From: Diphasiastrum complanatum
Lineage: Eukaryota; Streptophyta; Lycopodiopsida; Lycopodiales; Lycopodiaceae
Direction: 5' to 3'
Assembly: GCA_029204225.1 (NCBI GenBank)
Contig: CM055097.1
Span: 34,102,804-34,166,803 of the forward strand
Length of the DNA stretch: 64,000 bases
Position 1 is the first letter of the stretch. Each line of letters starts with the position of its first letter. Positions 12,201 through 22,800 of this stretch are shown here, in pieces. The notes under the pieces are model-generated. The model had not been told where the DNA came from. It ran no database searches and worked only from the letters and a program-made list of their open reading frames with translations. A program made the translations under genes and the position numbers.

Positions 12201-13600
12201 AACCCCTTTTGAAAAGCATTAAAGGGTACTATTTGGTTGCATACCAAACAGTACAATATTTTATTTACTTTGGTAATGATGGGAATGACTTGGTGGACTT
12301 CAATTTATGTTAGCTAAAAAATGACTTCAAAAATAGAAAGAATTCAAATCTCATTTTCATAATAAAAAACGAGACTGAGAAATAGTAACATCATGCATGG
12401 TATTTTGTTTTATCGTAGAAAAAAAAAAAAGGGAATAATGCACATTGTACAAAGGTGGAAAAGGGCCAGATGTGAGAGCCAATCTAAGGAGGCTACCCAC
12501 ACCCCTTACTAAGTAAAAGTAAGACCATGTACCCTAAACAATTTGCAAAAAAAACAAAAGTTCAAAACTAAGATATTGTTAAAGGAACCTTGCATGGTAG
12601 CCCTTAAATGTCATACTACATCATTAATACTATGAAGAGTTAAAATTGAAGCTTGCATATGAAGATCTTGTTATTTCTACCATTTCAAATATCCCACGAC
12701 ACAAGAAAGTCCTACAAAGCAACCCAACAAGTGAGTCATAATTTTATGTGGGTGAATTATCAATCAGGAGCAAAATGTGAGTAAAACTGATAAATTTGAA
12801 TTTTTTTAAATCACCAAAGGAGGAGCCAATGAGATAAAGTGTGATCAAAGTAGAAATGGAAACAAGTTTTGATGGTTTTCATGATAGAAGGTGCATAGTT
12901 GATGCTTAGGATAGGACCATTTTGGGAGTTGGAGATAAGATGATGAAATTATCTTCATGTTTAGAAAAAGAGACTCTTTTGATAGCCTTAAATTTTGTTT
13001 TTAGGGTGGTTTTCAAATCATCAAGGTTTCATTTTGTGTTATTACAAGAAGGGAGGAAGAATTGTATTGTTGTAAATATTTGTTAGGAAAGAGGAGGATG
13101 ATACAAATAATTGTCCGATGAGGGGGAGTTGGTGGACATTGCAGTCATGATGGATCTAAAGGAGAGAAAATAGTGGATGAGACAAGTACACATTCAAAGA
13201 AGAGGATTGTTATTTTGGCCAAGTAAATGGGTGTACATTTGCGAAAGAATGAGGTAGTTTTTATCAAGTTTTAATTCTAAAAGAGAGGGACAAAAGATTT
13301 TTTTATTCTAAATAAAGATAAATTTATTTTAAAAAATAGTCATTTTGGAGTGAATAACCATGAAGGATCCTAGTCAAGTTTGAGAAGAGATATAAAGAAG
13401 GTGCAGACTTTGGTTATTTGATATCGTAGTCCACAATTTATTAGAAATCATTTGTCTTGATTTTTAGTGATCATAGAATACTTACTGAGTGATAAATTGA
13501 GAAAATGGAGAACTAGCTTATTATATGTTATGTAACGATTTTAGTTATACAGTAAGTAAACAAAAGAAAGATGCCACAAAGAAGTGCAATCTTGAATATT

Positions 13601-13707
<107 letters not shown>

Positions 13708-13872
13708 TTTCATTTTCATAAGTGTTAATAACATAAGCTCATATATCAAGTATCACTCACATCGTGTACATCACAAGTGAAAGAATGTATGACATTCAAT
13801 TATTGGTAAGAAAATATTACATATTTTGAATTCTGTCATCTCTAGATATTATTTTGTTTGTATCGTTATCTA

Positions 13873-13877
13873 GATCT
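13873..13877. repeat. Left target-site duplication of E1 (GATCT)
   Basis: GATCT directly precedes the left LTR and recurs at 19875-19879 directly after the right LTR; 5 bp is the usual copia duplication length. Confidence 0.9.
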
Positions 13878-14568
13878 TGTGAAAAGTACAGTACTAAGGA
13901 CCATAAATGGATCTTTGAATGATCCACAAGGTGATTGTATGCTTGTTAAACAATCTATCAGAAACTAGTCATCAGAAAACAAGATCTAGTTTAGCAGCTT
14001 GATAGGAAACAAGTAGAGATAATCAAAGCATTGATCAAATAGTCTAATCCAACTCCACACGTGTGGAAATAAGGCTGTAGTACGGCCTGTAGACAGTGTT
14101 TACAAAGTGCCAAAGCTGGGTTTCATTGGAAAAATAGAGTAATCACCATACAATGAGAGGAAACTCGAGTTTCTCCTTGAGGCTCCAAAAAGTTTCTATC
14201 TTCTCACTATGGAGAATGGAAATACATAGTAAAACACACTTCCTTTGCAAAGTTAGGTGAAAATCCAGCATGTAATAAGGAAGTAGACTCCACTTTCTTG
14301 CCCTAATGTGAAAACCCTAGTCTAGATCCAAGAGTCATGCTTGGTAGGTGCATGGTAGGTACAAATCTCATCATAAATCATGGTCTAGATCCTACAAAGT
14401 AGGAATCACTACCAAATAGACACAACCACTCCTCTTGACTCGTGGTAACCTACTTTAGGTGTGTATGTACAAGTGGCACTTTGGCCATTCAAGTAACCAA
14501 CAAACAATATTGACAAAATGTACAATATTCTACATGGCTAGATTTGCCAATGTAGGCAATTTTTCACA
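13878..14568 (-). repeat. 3' LTR of E1
   Basis: 691 bp, bounded by TGTG and CACA, next to the polypurine tract. It contains the palindrome CCACACGTGTGG at 14055-14066, with a CACGTG G-box core, followed by a TACGGCC motif. Confidence 0.95.
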
Positions 14569-14580
14569 CTCCTCCTCAAA
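14569..14580 (-). promoter_or_regulatory. Polypurine tract of E1
   Basis: Minus strand TTTGAGGAGGAG directly upstream of the 3' LTR, the expected plus-strand DNA primer. The same tract lies at 27264-27275 in E2. Confidence 0.85.
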
Positions 14581-14643
14581 TCTAGCCTTGGAGATCACAA
14601 TGCTTTTATCAATAACTCCAATTGAAGATCTAAGTCTGACAAA

Positions 14644-17600
14644 TTAATCTTTAGGTAAAGGTTTAGTAAACAAATCAGCCAAGCAACTTGATGATGGCAC
14701 GTGTTGGAGCTTGATCTCTTTAGCTTGCACTTCTTCCCTCACGAAATGATGAGCAATTTCGATGTGTTTGCTCCTTGCATGGAATGTAGGATTAGTTGCA
14801 AGTGATTGGGCTGATTGGTTGTCACAATAGATGATAGGGATCTCCTCCTCCATGACATGAAGCTCCACCAATAGCCTTTTGAGCCACAAGACCTCCTTGC
14901 ATGTTGATGTCAAGGCCTTGTATTCGGATTCTGTGGAAGATAGGGAGATGGTATCTTGCTTTTTGGAAAGCCATGATACTACTCCATCACATAGAAAGGT
15001 GGCAAAGGCACTTGTTGATCTTCTATCCACTTTGTCACCTGCAAAATCCGAGTCACTATAGGCTCTTAAGCCAAGATTAGTTCCTCTATACAAAATGCCA
15101 AAATTCTTAGTGAATGAAATGTATCTAAGAACTCTTTTGGCCATCTTCCAATGTGAAACTAGAGGACTTTGCATGAATTGGCTTAACTTTCCAACACTAT
15201 AACTAAGATCAGGTCTAGTTATAGTTAAATAGATCAAGGAGCCAATAAGCCTTCTATATAATGTGATGTCCTCAAAGGATGCTTCATCACAACCAATAGA
15301 TGCTTTTACATGTTGTTCCATTGGTGTCTCAATGCCTTTACAATTCTTCATTCCAAATCTATCTAGGATGGATGTAGCATATTTAGATTGACAAATGAAG
15401 CTAAAATCACATCCTCTAATAACCTCTATTCCAAGAATCAAGCTCAATAGGCCGAGATCTACCATCTTAAACTCTTTTGCTAAAGCAATTTTTACATTTC
15501 TAATTCCATCTAGATCATTACCACTCAAGATAATGTCATCTACATACAAAACAAGAATAATGATCATGCCATCATGAAAACTTATATACAATGATGGATC
15601 ATAGGCACTCATTACAAAATTAATGGAAATGAGAAAAGAGTTTAGCCTAGAGTACCATGCTCTAGGTGCTTGCTTGAGCCCATAAAGGCTCTTCTTCAAA
15701 AAACACACCTTTCCTTCATGCTTTGCCTTGATGAAGCCCTCGGGTTGCCTCATGTAGATCTCTTCCTCCAAATAACCATTGAGGAATGCATTTGTGAAGT
15801 CAAGTTGGAATAGCTCCCAATTGAAGGTTGTAGCAAGACTAATGATCAACCTGATAGTAACAAGCTTAGCCACAGGAGCAAAAGTCTCATCATAGTCAAT
15901 GCCTTTGGTTTGTAAAAAACCTTTGGCAACAAGCCTAGCTTTATGCTTGCTTATTGATCCATCTTGATTATACTTCAATCTAAACACCCACTTGCAATCA
16001 AGAGGTTTCTTCCCTTGAGGAAGATCCACAAGATCCCAAGTATGATTCTCAATAAGAGCATCGTACTCTACTTGCATAGCATCCATCCAACTTTTAGACT
16101 TACAAGCATCTTCATAGCATGTTGGCTCATCTAACATTGAAGTAAGAAAGGTGTAAGATATCAAAGATGATGAGCCTTCCCTTTGATCACCTTGACCATC
16201 ATAGGTGAGCCTCAATGGCTCGGATCTTGCCCTTGTAGATCTTCTTGGAGTTCTTAGAGTTCTTGCATCTTGAGGTGGAACCTCAAGTTCTTCTTCACTT
16301 GGAAGCTCCTCCTCCATCCTAGCATGATCGTTGGCATCAAGATGATTAGTAGCATTATCATCCAAATCACAAGCATGTCCTTCATCAAAAATAACATCCC
16401 TACTCACTATCACCTTGCTAGTGATGGGATTGAAGACTCTATAACCTTTGCTATTCTCACCATATCCCACAAAGATGCCTTTGATGGATGTTGCATCATC
16501 CTTCCTTCTCTTATCCGAGGATTGGTGTACATAGCAAGTGGATCCAAAAACTTTGAGATCTTTGAGATTGGGCTTCTCTCCAAATAGAGCTTCAAATGGT
16601 GTGATTCCTCCAATGGCTTGGTTTGGCAATCTATTGCACAAATAGTTAGCACAAGTTATTGCTTCACCCCAAAATGGTTTGGATAGAGAAGCATATAGCC
16701 TTAAGGCCTTAGCACACTCACAAAGAGATCTATTTCTTCTCTCACTCACTCCATTTTGTTGAGGGGTGTATGGACATGACAACTCCCTCTTTATGCCATT
16801 AGAAATACAAAAGTCAATCAACTTATTGGAGACATATTCACCTCCATTATCACTCCTTAATACCTTAATCTTGGTACTAAGTTGATTTTCTACCAAAGTC
16901 TTGAACTTTACAAAAGAATCAAACACCATTGATTTGCTAGACAAGAGGTACATCCAACAAAATCTAGAATAGTCATCAATGAAGATTACATAGTACTTGG
17001 CACCACCATTAGACTCATGTGAAAAACTATGAACATCCGAATGGATGCGTTCAAGAGGAGAGTTTGATCTTGATGTAGATCTTGAGAAGGGTAGCTTGTG
17101 AGCCTTTGAGAGGCTGCATGCTTCACATCTCTTCCCACACTTTGACAAATGCTTGGGGAGTCCAACTGCAAGCTCCTTTGTAGTCATAGATTCCATGGCT
17201 TTGTAGTTGGGGTGGCCCAACCTTTTGTGCCACAGTTCCACCTTTGATAGCTCCACCTTTGCCAAGTTAACACTCTCCACTACAATATTAGCATCAAGCT
17301 TAAACAATCTACCTTGCTTAAAGCCTTTGGCTATACATTCATCATTTCTAAGGATGGAACAAACTCCATGCTTAAATTGTACATCTAGGCCATTATCCAT
17401 TAACTGGCCAACACTAAGCAAATTCTTAGTTAACGTAGGAACATAAAGAACATTATCTAGATTCATCCTTTTGGATGATCCCACATACAAGGGAATTGTT
17501 CCTATTCCACTTATCTTACATTCTTGACTACTTGCAATATAGATTGATCTATGTAAGTCATTGTAAGAAAGTAAGGTGGAGAATATGTCCTTTTGATATG

Positions 17601-17838
17601 TCATGTGGGAACTTGCCCCACTATCAATCCACCAAGAATCATTGGTGTTGCTCTTGGATTTTGGTGGTTTGTTGGAAACCATCAAGGATGACTCTTCATC
17701 CTCCTCTTCCTCCTGATGTGCAATGTTGCTTTGTTTGCTCTCTTGTGCCTTCTTCTTCTTGAGACATTCTGATGCAAAATGTCCTTTCTTTCCACAGAAA
17801 AAACATTTGTACTTGGACTTGTCTTTGATCTTGCCCTT
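14644..17838 (-). CDS. Copia Pol: protease, integrase, RT, RNase H (E1)
   Basis: Open from just after the gag TGA to a TAA at 14644, in the same frame as gag. First comes a zinc knuckle (CFFCGKKGHFASEC). Numbering from the TTG codon at 17685: the protease has DSGASSH with D21; integrase has the HKRLGH...CGKRCEAC zinc site and the catalytic triad D217, D279, E315 (DD35E spacing); RT has YVDD near residue 714; RNase H has SDSDFAG, STESEY and CDNQSA. No catalytic residue I can check is missing. There is no ATG between the TGA and the protease region, so expression as a gag-pol readthrough product is likelier than independent initiation. E2 continues 38 codons further into the LTR; here a TCA to TAA change ends the frame. 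Confidence 0.9.
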   Translation of the reverse strand, partial: KGKIKDKSKYKCFFCGKKGHFASECLKKKKAQESKQSNIAHQEEEEDEESSLMVSNKPPKSKSNTNDSWWIDSGASSHMTYQKDIFSTLLSYNDLHRSIYIASSQECKISGIGTIPLYVGSSKRMNLDNVLYVPTLTKNLLSVGQLMDNGLDVQFKHGVCSILRNDECIAKGFKQGRLFKLDANIVVESVNLAKVELSKVELWHKRLGHPNYKAMESMTTKELAVGLPKHLSKCGKRCEACSLSKAHKLPFSRSTSRSNSPLERIHSDVHSFSHESNGGAKYYVIFIDDYSRFCWMYLLSSKSMVFDSFVKFKTLVENQLSTKIKVLRSDNGGEYVSNKLIDFCISNGIKRELSCPYTPQQNGVSERRNRSLCECAKALRLYASLSKPFWGEAITCANYLCNRLPNQAIGGITPFEALFGEKPNLKDLKVFGSTCYVHQSSDKRRKDDATSIKGIFVGYGENSKGYRVFNPITSKVIVSRDVIFDEGHACDLDDNATNHLDANDHARMEEELPSEEELEVPPQDARTLRTPRRSTRARSEPLRLTYDGQGDQREGSSSLISYTFLTSMLDEPTCYEDACKSKSWMDAMQVEYDALIENHTWDLVDLPQGKKPLDCKWVFRLKYNQDGSISKHKARLVAKGFLQTKGIDYDETFAPVAKLVTIRLIISLATTFNWELFQLDFTNAFLNGYLEEEIYMRQPEGFIKAKHEGKVCFLKKSLYGLKQAPRAWYSRLNSFLISINFVMSAYDPSLYISFHDGMIIILVLYVDDIILSGNDLDGIRNVKIALAKEFKMVDLGLLSLILGIEVIRGCDFSFICQSKYATSILDRFGMKNCKGIETPMEQHVKASIGCDEASFEDITLYRRLIGSLIYLTITRPDLSYSVGKLSQFMQSPLVSHWKMAKRVLRYISFTKNFGILYRGTNLGLRAYSDSDFAGDKVDRRSTSAFATFLCDGVVSWLSKKQDTISLSSTESEYKALTSTCKEVLWLKRLLVELHVMEEEIPIIYCDNQSAQSLATNPTFHARSKHIEIAHHFVREEVQAKEIKLQHVPSSSCLADLFTKPLPKD

Positions 17839-18552
17839 TCAGCTTGAAGCCTCATCCTCCTCCTTGGTCTCCTTGAAGTGCTTCTTCTTGCCATTGGTCT
17901 TCTTCTTACTTTTGAATGAGAAATTAGCTTTCTCATCACCATCCTGCAGAGAAATAGCATTCATTCTTGCATTGGTATGCAACATCCTACACTCTTCAGC
18001 TACTAATACACTGTGTAGCTTTTCTATAGTAGGCAAAGTGTCTTGGATTGCAAAGCTTTGGACCAAATTTGTAAAGCCACTCCCTAGACCATTTAGGACA
18101 ACCTGAACAAGCTCACTATCTTGAATCTTCTCTCCAATGGAAGCTAACTCCCTATTAAGAGACTTGATTCTTAGCACATAATCTTGTGCATTCTCATCAC
18201 TCCTCTTCATGCTTTGTAGAATCTGATTCCTAAGCATGAGAACCCTCGAAGTGTTACTAGACTCATAGATAGATTTTAAAGATTCCCAAGCCTCTTTAGC
18301 ACTCTTACATGATGATACTTCCCTTAAAACATCATTGCTTACATTCATCTTAATACAGTGAAGTGCAAGCCTAGACCTCTTCTTGTATCTCACTAATTCC
18401 TGTGCACTTAGAGGTTCATCTTCATCATCTATTAAAAACTCATAAAGATCCTGGAGCACCATTAGTGACTCCATCCTCACTTTCCAAATAGCATAATTGG
18501 TAGAATTTAACCTCTCACTAACTTCTAGAAGGTAGGCTCCCACTGATCCCAT
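17839..18552 (-). CDS. Copia Gag capsid protein (E1)
   Basis: 237 codons starting MGSVGAYLLE and ending EDEASS with TGA at 17839-17841. The N-terminal part matches the copia-type gag region (LNSTNYAIWKVRMESLM, KEAWESLKSIYESS). The C-terminus is Lys-rich (KSKKKTNGKKK), as expected for an RNA-binding tail. The CCHC zinc knuckle, usually part of gag, lies after the stop in the same frame. The start is chosen because E2 and E3 conserve the same ATG and N-terminus. The stop could be a readthrough signal or a fixed lesion; see findings. Confidence 0.9.
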   Translation of the reverse strand: MGSVGAYLLEVSERLNSTNYAIWKVRMESLMVLQDLYEFLIDDEDEPLSAQELVRYKKRSRLALHCIKMNVSNDVLREVSSCKSAKEAWESLKSIYESSNTSRVLMLRNQILQSMKRSDENAQDYVLRIKSLNRELASIGEKIQDSELVQVVLNGLGSGFTNLVQSFAIQDTLPTIEKLHSVLVAEECRMLHTNARMNAISLQDGDEKANFSFKSKKKTNGKKKHFKETKEEDEASS

Positions 18553-19171
18553 CTTACTAGCAAGATTCTACACACAAGATATAGATTTGTTTGGACCTGA
18601 AACTCACAAAGGTTTCTAACTTGCAGTGTTTCACTCAAATGTTGACTTCTAATCCAACAGATGGATTTGTAATCACAGTTCTATCACTCCCTCACAAGCT
18701 GGAATGAAGATAAGATGAGACGAAAACTACACTCAAGCAAATCTTGCCAATCTTGGCTATTCTTGGACAAAAACTGACTCTATCTCTCTCATTCACTTTG
18801 ATGTACTTTCAAGACCTGGTTTCCACTTTAAGAAGGTCTGAAATCAGACTAGATTAATTAGTTTTCATGAAACAAATTCAAAACTAATCAATGGCAAGTG
18901 ATCTTGGTAGCTTATCCCAGGATTTGCACCAAAAATTACATCAAACTGACACCATATGAATTTTCTATGATCCAATGAATATGGGTTATTAAATGCTGGT
19001 TAAGAGATGCCCACACGTGTGAACAGTACGGATTTTGATCCTGAAAAAGTTTGGGATCAAATCCCCTCACCAAAACCTAGATACGAGCTCGCCCTACCAA
19101 TACTAGCTTTTTGCACCAAAACCTGCTAAAACTGGATTAGATTCAAACACAGATCAATGGCCTTGTACTTG
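18553..19171 (-). other. 5' leader of E1
   Basis: Untranslated leader of about 620 bp between the primer site and gag. It contains a second CACGTG core (19014-19019) followed by GTACGG, echoing the LTR motif. Related leaders occur in E2 and E3. Confidence 0.75.
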
Positions 19172-19183
19172 GCTCTGATACCA
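19172..19183 (-). promoter_or_regulatory. tRNA primer-binding site of E1
   Basis: Minus strand TGGTATCAGAGC immediately inside the right LTR. Confidence 0.95.
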
Positions 19184-19874
19184 TGTGAAAAGTACAGTAC
19201 TAAGGACCATAAATGGATCTTTGAATGATCCACAAGGTGATTGTATGCTTGTTAAACAATCTATCAGAAACTAGTCATCAGAAAACAAGATCTAGTTTAG
19301 CAGCTTGATAGGAAACAAGTAGAGACAATCAAAGCATTGATCAAATAGTCTAATCCAACTCCACACGTGTGGAAATAAGGCTGTAGTACGGCCTTTAGAC
19401 AATGTTTACAAAGTGCCAATGCTGGGTTTCATTGGAAAAATAGAGTAATCACCATACAATGAGAGGAAACTCGAGTTTCTCCTTGAGGCTCCAAAAATTT
19501 TCTATCTTCTCACTATGGAGAATGGAAATACATAGTAAAACACACTTCCTTTGCAAAGTTAGGTGAAAATCCAGCATGTAATAAGGAAGTAGACTCCACT
19601 TTCTTGCCCTAATGTGAAAACCCTAGTCTAGATCCAAGAGTCATGCTTGGTAGGTGCATGGTAGGTACAAATCTCATCATAAATCATGGTCTAGATCCTA
19701 CAAAGTAGGAATCACTACCAAATAGACACAACCACTCCTCTTGCCTCGTGGTAACCTACTTTAGGTGTGTATGTACAAGTGGCACTTTGGCCATTCAAGT
19801 AACCAACAAACAATATTGACAAAATGTACAATATTCTACATGGCTAGATTTGCCAATGTAGGCAATTTTTCACA
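19184..19874 (-). repeat. 5' LTR of E1
   Basis: 691 bp, same ends as the left copy and about 99% identical to it. It carries the G-box palindrome at 19361-19372. In the minus orientation it should hold the promoter. Confidence 0.95.
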
Positions 19875-19879
19875 GATCT
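19875..19879. repeat. Right target-site duplication of E1 (GATCT)
   Basis: Matches 13873-13877 exactly. Confidence 0.9.
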
Positions 19880-22800
19880 TCTAGCTATGTGTCCTCTAAA
19901 ATTAATCATAAATGTATCACAATTTGTCTACTTATATTGGTTGATGTTGTTTGAGAATCTATTCTGTAGTTATCATTAGTCTTATCCTCAACAATATCAT
20001 CTTATGATTGATTTCTTTTGAGAATATCTACTAGCCAGTCTTTCTTCAATGTGATATACATTGGGTGGGTTCATCTTACAATGGCTCATTAATTTCATTA
20101 CAATCCATGTCAGCAAGATCTTTACTCTCATCTTCTGACAATGAGGATGGATATTCATCTATTGGAATATAATGATGTTCATGTTGTGAAAGATAAGGCT
20201 ATAGAATTATGCATTAAATCAAAATCAAAAGTTTATGAAAAACTCTTTTTTTTTCTTCCATCAATTTATAACACAAACAACCATTTTGAGTTGGATGGAT
20301 CTAGACAAAAAGAAATCTATAGAAAATTCAAAAATAAATTCATTCACAAAAAATATCTCAAAAATTTTACATCTTTGTTTTGTTCTTTCATTGAGATTGC
20401 CCGTATTTATGACTTTGCTAGGTCTTTGTGGTGAATAGTAGATGGATAAAATGCAATTGTGTTGTTCTGATTATTACAATTGACAACTGAATAGACACAT
20501 GAATCTTAAATTTTGATAATAAAGCCAGTACATATGATGATGGTGCTATCCAATCCGTGAACCCTAAAGAAGGATTTCAATGGCGATCTAGAATAGACTC
20601 TAGATGACTGATCTACACAAAAACAAAATGATCCAACTGCTGCTGAATGCTTCTCAATGTGGTAGTTATATAGTAGTGACCACCATCAGAGAGAGCGAAC
20701 AACCAAAGGACCAAGGAGATGCAAAACACCAAAAGTGTGTTTTCGCGAAAAAAATTTTGATGTGGAGATTATCCATGATTGGGAGAGTGCATTGGTTTCA
20801 CCACTTCAAGTGATAATGAATTCCTTGCATACTACGCAAAGAAATTTCAAAAGATAATTGTTTTTTATCATTACTAGTGCCTTCCTCTTGGCCATATGCA
20901 TCACAAAACGAGTAATGTGAAAACTAATCTTGCTGCGCAAGTGTAAAATGGTTCCAATAATGGAGCAATGTTCATTTGTCATCATGACCAATTCAAGGTA
21001 TGAAGCTTCTATCCATATATCACAATTTATTGTATTGGAAAGATTTTAAAACTAAACATCTATTAGATCTTATTAACAAATTTCAACGTGTTCGAGAGGC
21101 TATGTGGACGCAGATAAGAGTAGAACTTGTAGACAGACTGATTCAGCAAAATACAGTACTCGCAAATTCTAATAGGGAGGTTTCACTAGCAAAATACTGA
21201 TATTTTAATTTTTTGGGAATTTTTTGTAAAACAAAGAATTCGTAGAGGGTGTATGTCAAAGTTTCAGACTATGGGCGATTTCATGGGATGGTTGGCAAAT
21301 ATAATATTGTAGTTTTGTTGACAAACAAATTCAATAGTGGAACAAGTGCTTGTTTGACAAAAAAAAACAGACTAAATCTTTGAGACAGAATTTGTAGAGC
21401 TGCTAGAGAACTGACCTTTCACAGATCTAGCCTCAGTAGAACTGGCGAATTCTAAGATGAAGATTTAGTTGAAAAACAGAATGATTTGTCAGTAAGACAG
21501 GTTGATTTTTAGAAATCTGAACAGGGTTAGAATTTGCAGAGGTGATAGGTTAAAAGATGATGTTCTGTTATGGATGAAGTTAGACCGATGAATTCTGATA
21601 TACCTATTGATGACAAAAAAATGTCACTTGGATCACTTCTTTCAAAGAAAATGCCCAAGTTGATACTTTTGTTTCTCCCCCTCAGCTTGATAGGTTGCTC
21701 AACAGCTCTTGTAGGACCTAAAGAGAAGACTTGTGTTGTATTGTGAAGAAGAATATCATGCAAACATGCACACAAAGATGTAGCAATAGCAAAAAGAAAA
21801 ACAAGGTAAGCTTATGTAAGAAAAACTTAAAAAGTGGCAACGGTGCCAATGTTGGAAGTACATCTATTGTGCAGTGGCTAGGTCTATCTATGGTTCAGGT
21901 TGTAGTGTAGTGGTAGACCGCCACTTTCTAAGTTCTACATAAAACTTACAAATAAAGTAAAGAGCATTCACAAAAAGGAAGAGCACCAAGGCTTCCCAAC
22001 TGGTGCTCAGAAACTAGACAACAACTAATGAAGCTTGTTAAGGCTTCCCAACTAACAGGCCTTCTAAATAAACTAGAACTTGCTAAGGCTTACCCAACTA
22101 GCAAGGCCATTAATTTAAATCCTAACTAACACCCAAAGGGAAAATAATAATTGCAGCTAATTAAGTAATAAATCAATGAAAGCATGCCACAATGAGAAAT
22201 CCAATGAAAATGAGGGGAGTGACAAATTTTACAGCAAATTCAATCCCAATCAATCCTAAAAGTGATGGAGAAGGCACAAATCAAAGATTTGGATCCAAAC
22301 TATGAGCTAGAATCGAGACTAGTTACCAAAACTAGCTAATTTGGCATTTAACTCCACAATAGGCACATAGATTTGATCAAATACACTAAAGTAAAGTGCA
22401 GCAAGCTTCTCAGACCTGTAAAGAACTTCAGTACCTTCCAAAGCAAGTAATTAATGCATAGAATCACTCACATCCAATAGCTAGAACTCGCCACCAAAAG
22501 ACAATGTTGATAGAAGTGGAAAAAGTCGATTTTTCTTCATATTTGGATGGAGATCCCATCATACATTTCTACATTTCAAGCTTGGATCTGAACATTTTAG
22601 GAAACCTCTGTACTTATCATAACCTAACCCTAACATCTAACCTAATAGGTCATTGGATCCACCCTAATATGGGGTCAAGATCTCAAGATCCAAAAACAAT
22701 GTAAAACATGCTTTTTTTAGCTCCTAGAATTTCTCTAGCTTATCTAAGCACACTTTGGCCTCATTTCAAAGATTCTATCACAATGTAATATGAGGAATGA

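Larger units (their letters stand above)
6901..13600. other. AT-rich gene-free region
   Basis: I see no protein-coding gene, RNA gene or intact element. Open frames are short and motif-free. A recurrent 'actggagta' word appears near 6831, 7447, 7986, 8206 and 10328, which suggests very old repeat debris, possibly continuing the LTR family at 6370-6900. The stretch 12420-12431 is a poly-A run. Confidence 0.5.
13878..19874 (-). mobile_element. Near-intact Ty1/copia retrotransposon E1
   Basis: A complete 5,997-bp minus-strand element: LTRs of 691 bp each (13878-14568 and 19184-19874) starting TGTG and ending CACA, perfect GATCT target duplications, a primer-binding site at 19172-19183, a polypurine tract at 14569-14580, and gag followed by pol in the copia order protease, integrase, RT, RNase H. 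The two LTRs differ at about 6 of 691 positions by eye, so insertion is recent. Coding damage is limited to one TGA between gag and the zinc knuckle, and a TAA that removes the last 38 residues relative to E2. It is the best candidate in the window for a recently mobile element. Confidence 0.95.

Noticed and set aside
17723-18106. Plus-strand open frames opposite E1 gag (also 30409-30684)
   Set aside because: Antisense shadows of the Lys-rich gag and zinc-knuckle region.
20141-20434. 97-codon open frame after E1
   Set aside because: Low-complexity Lys/Phe-rich sequence in AT-rich DNA, overlapped by another frame; no motif or splice support.
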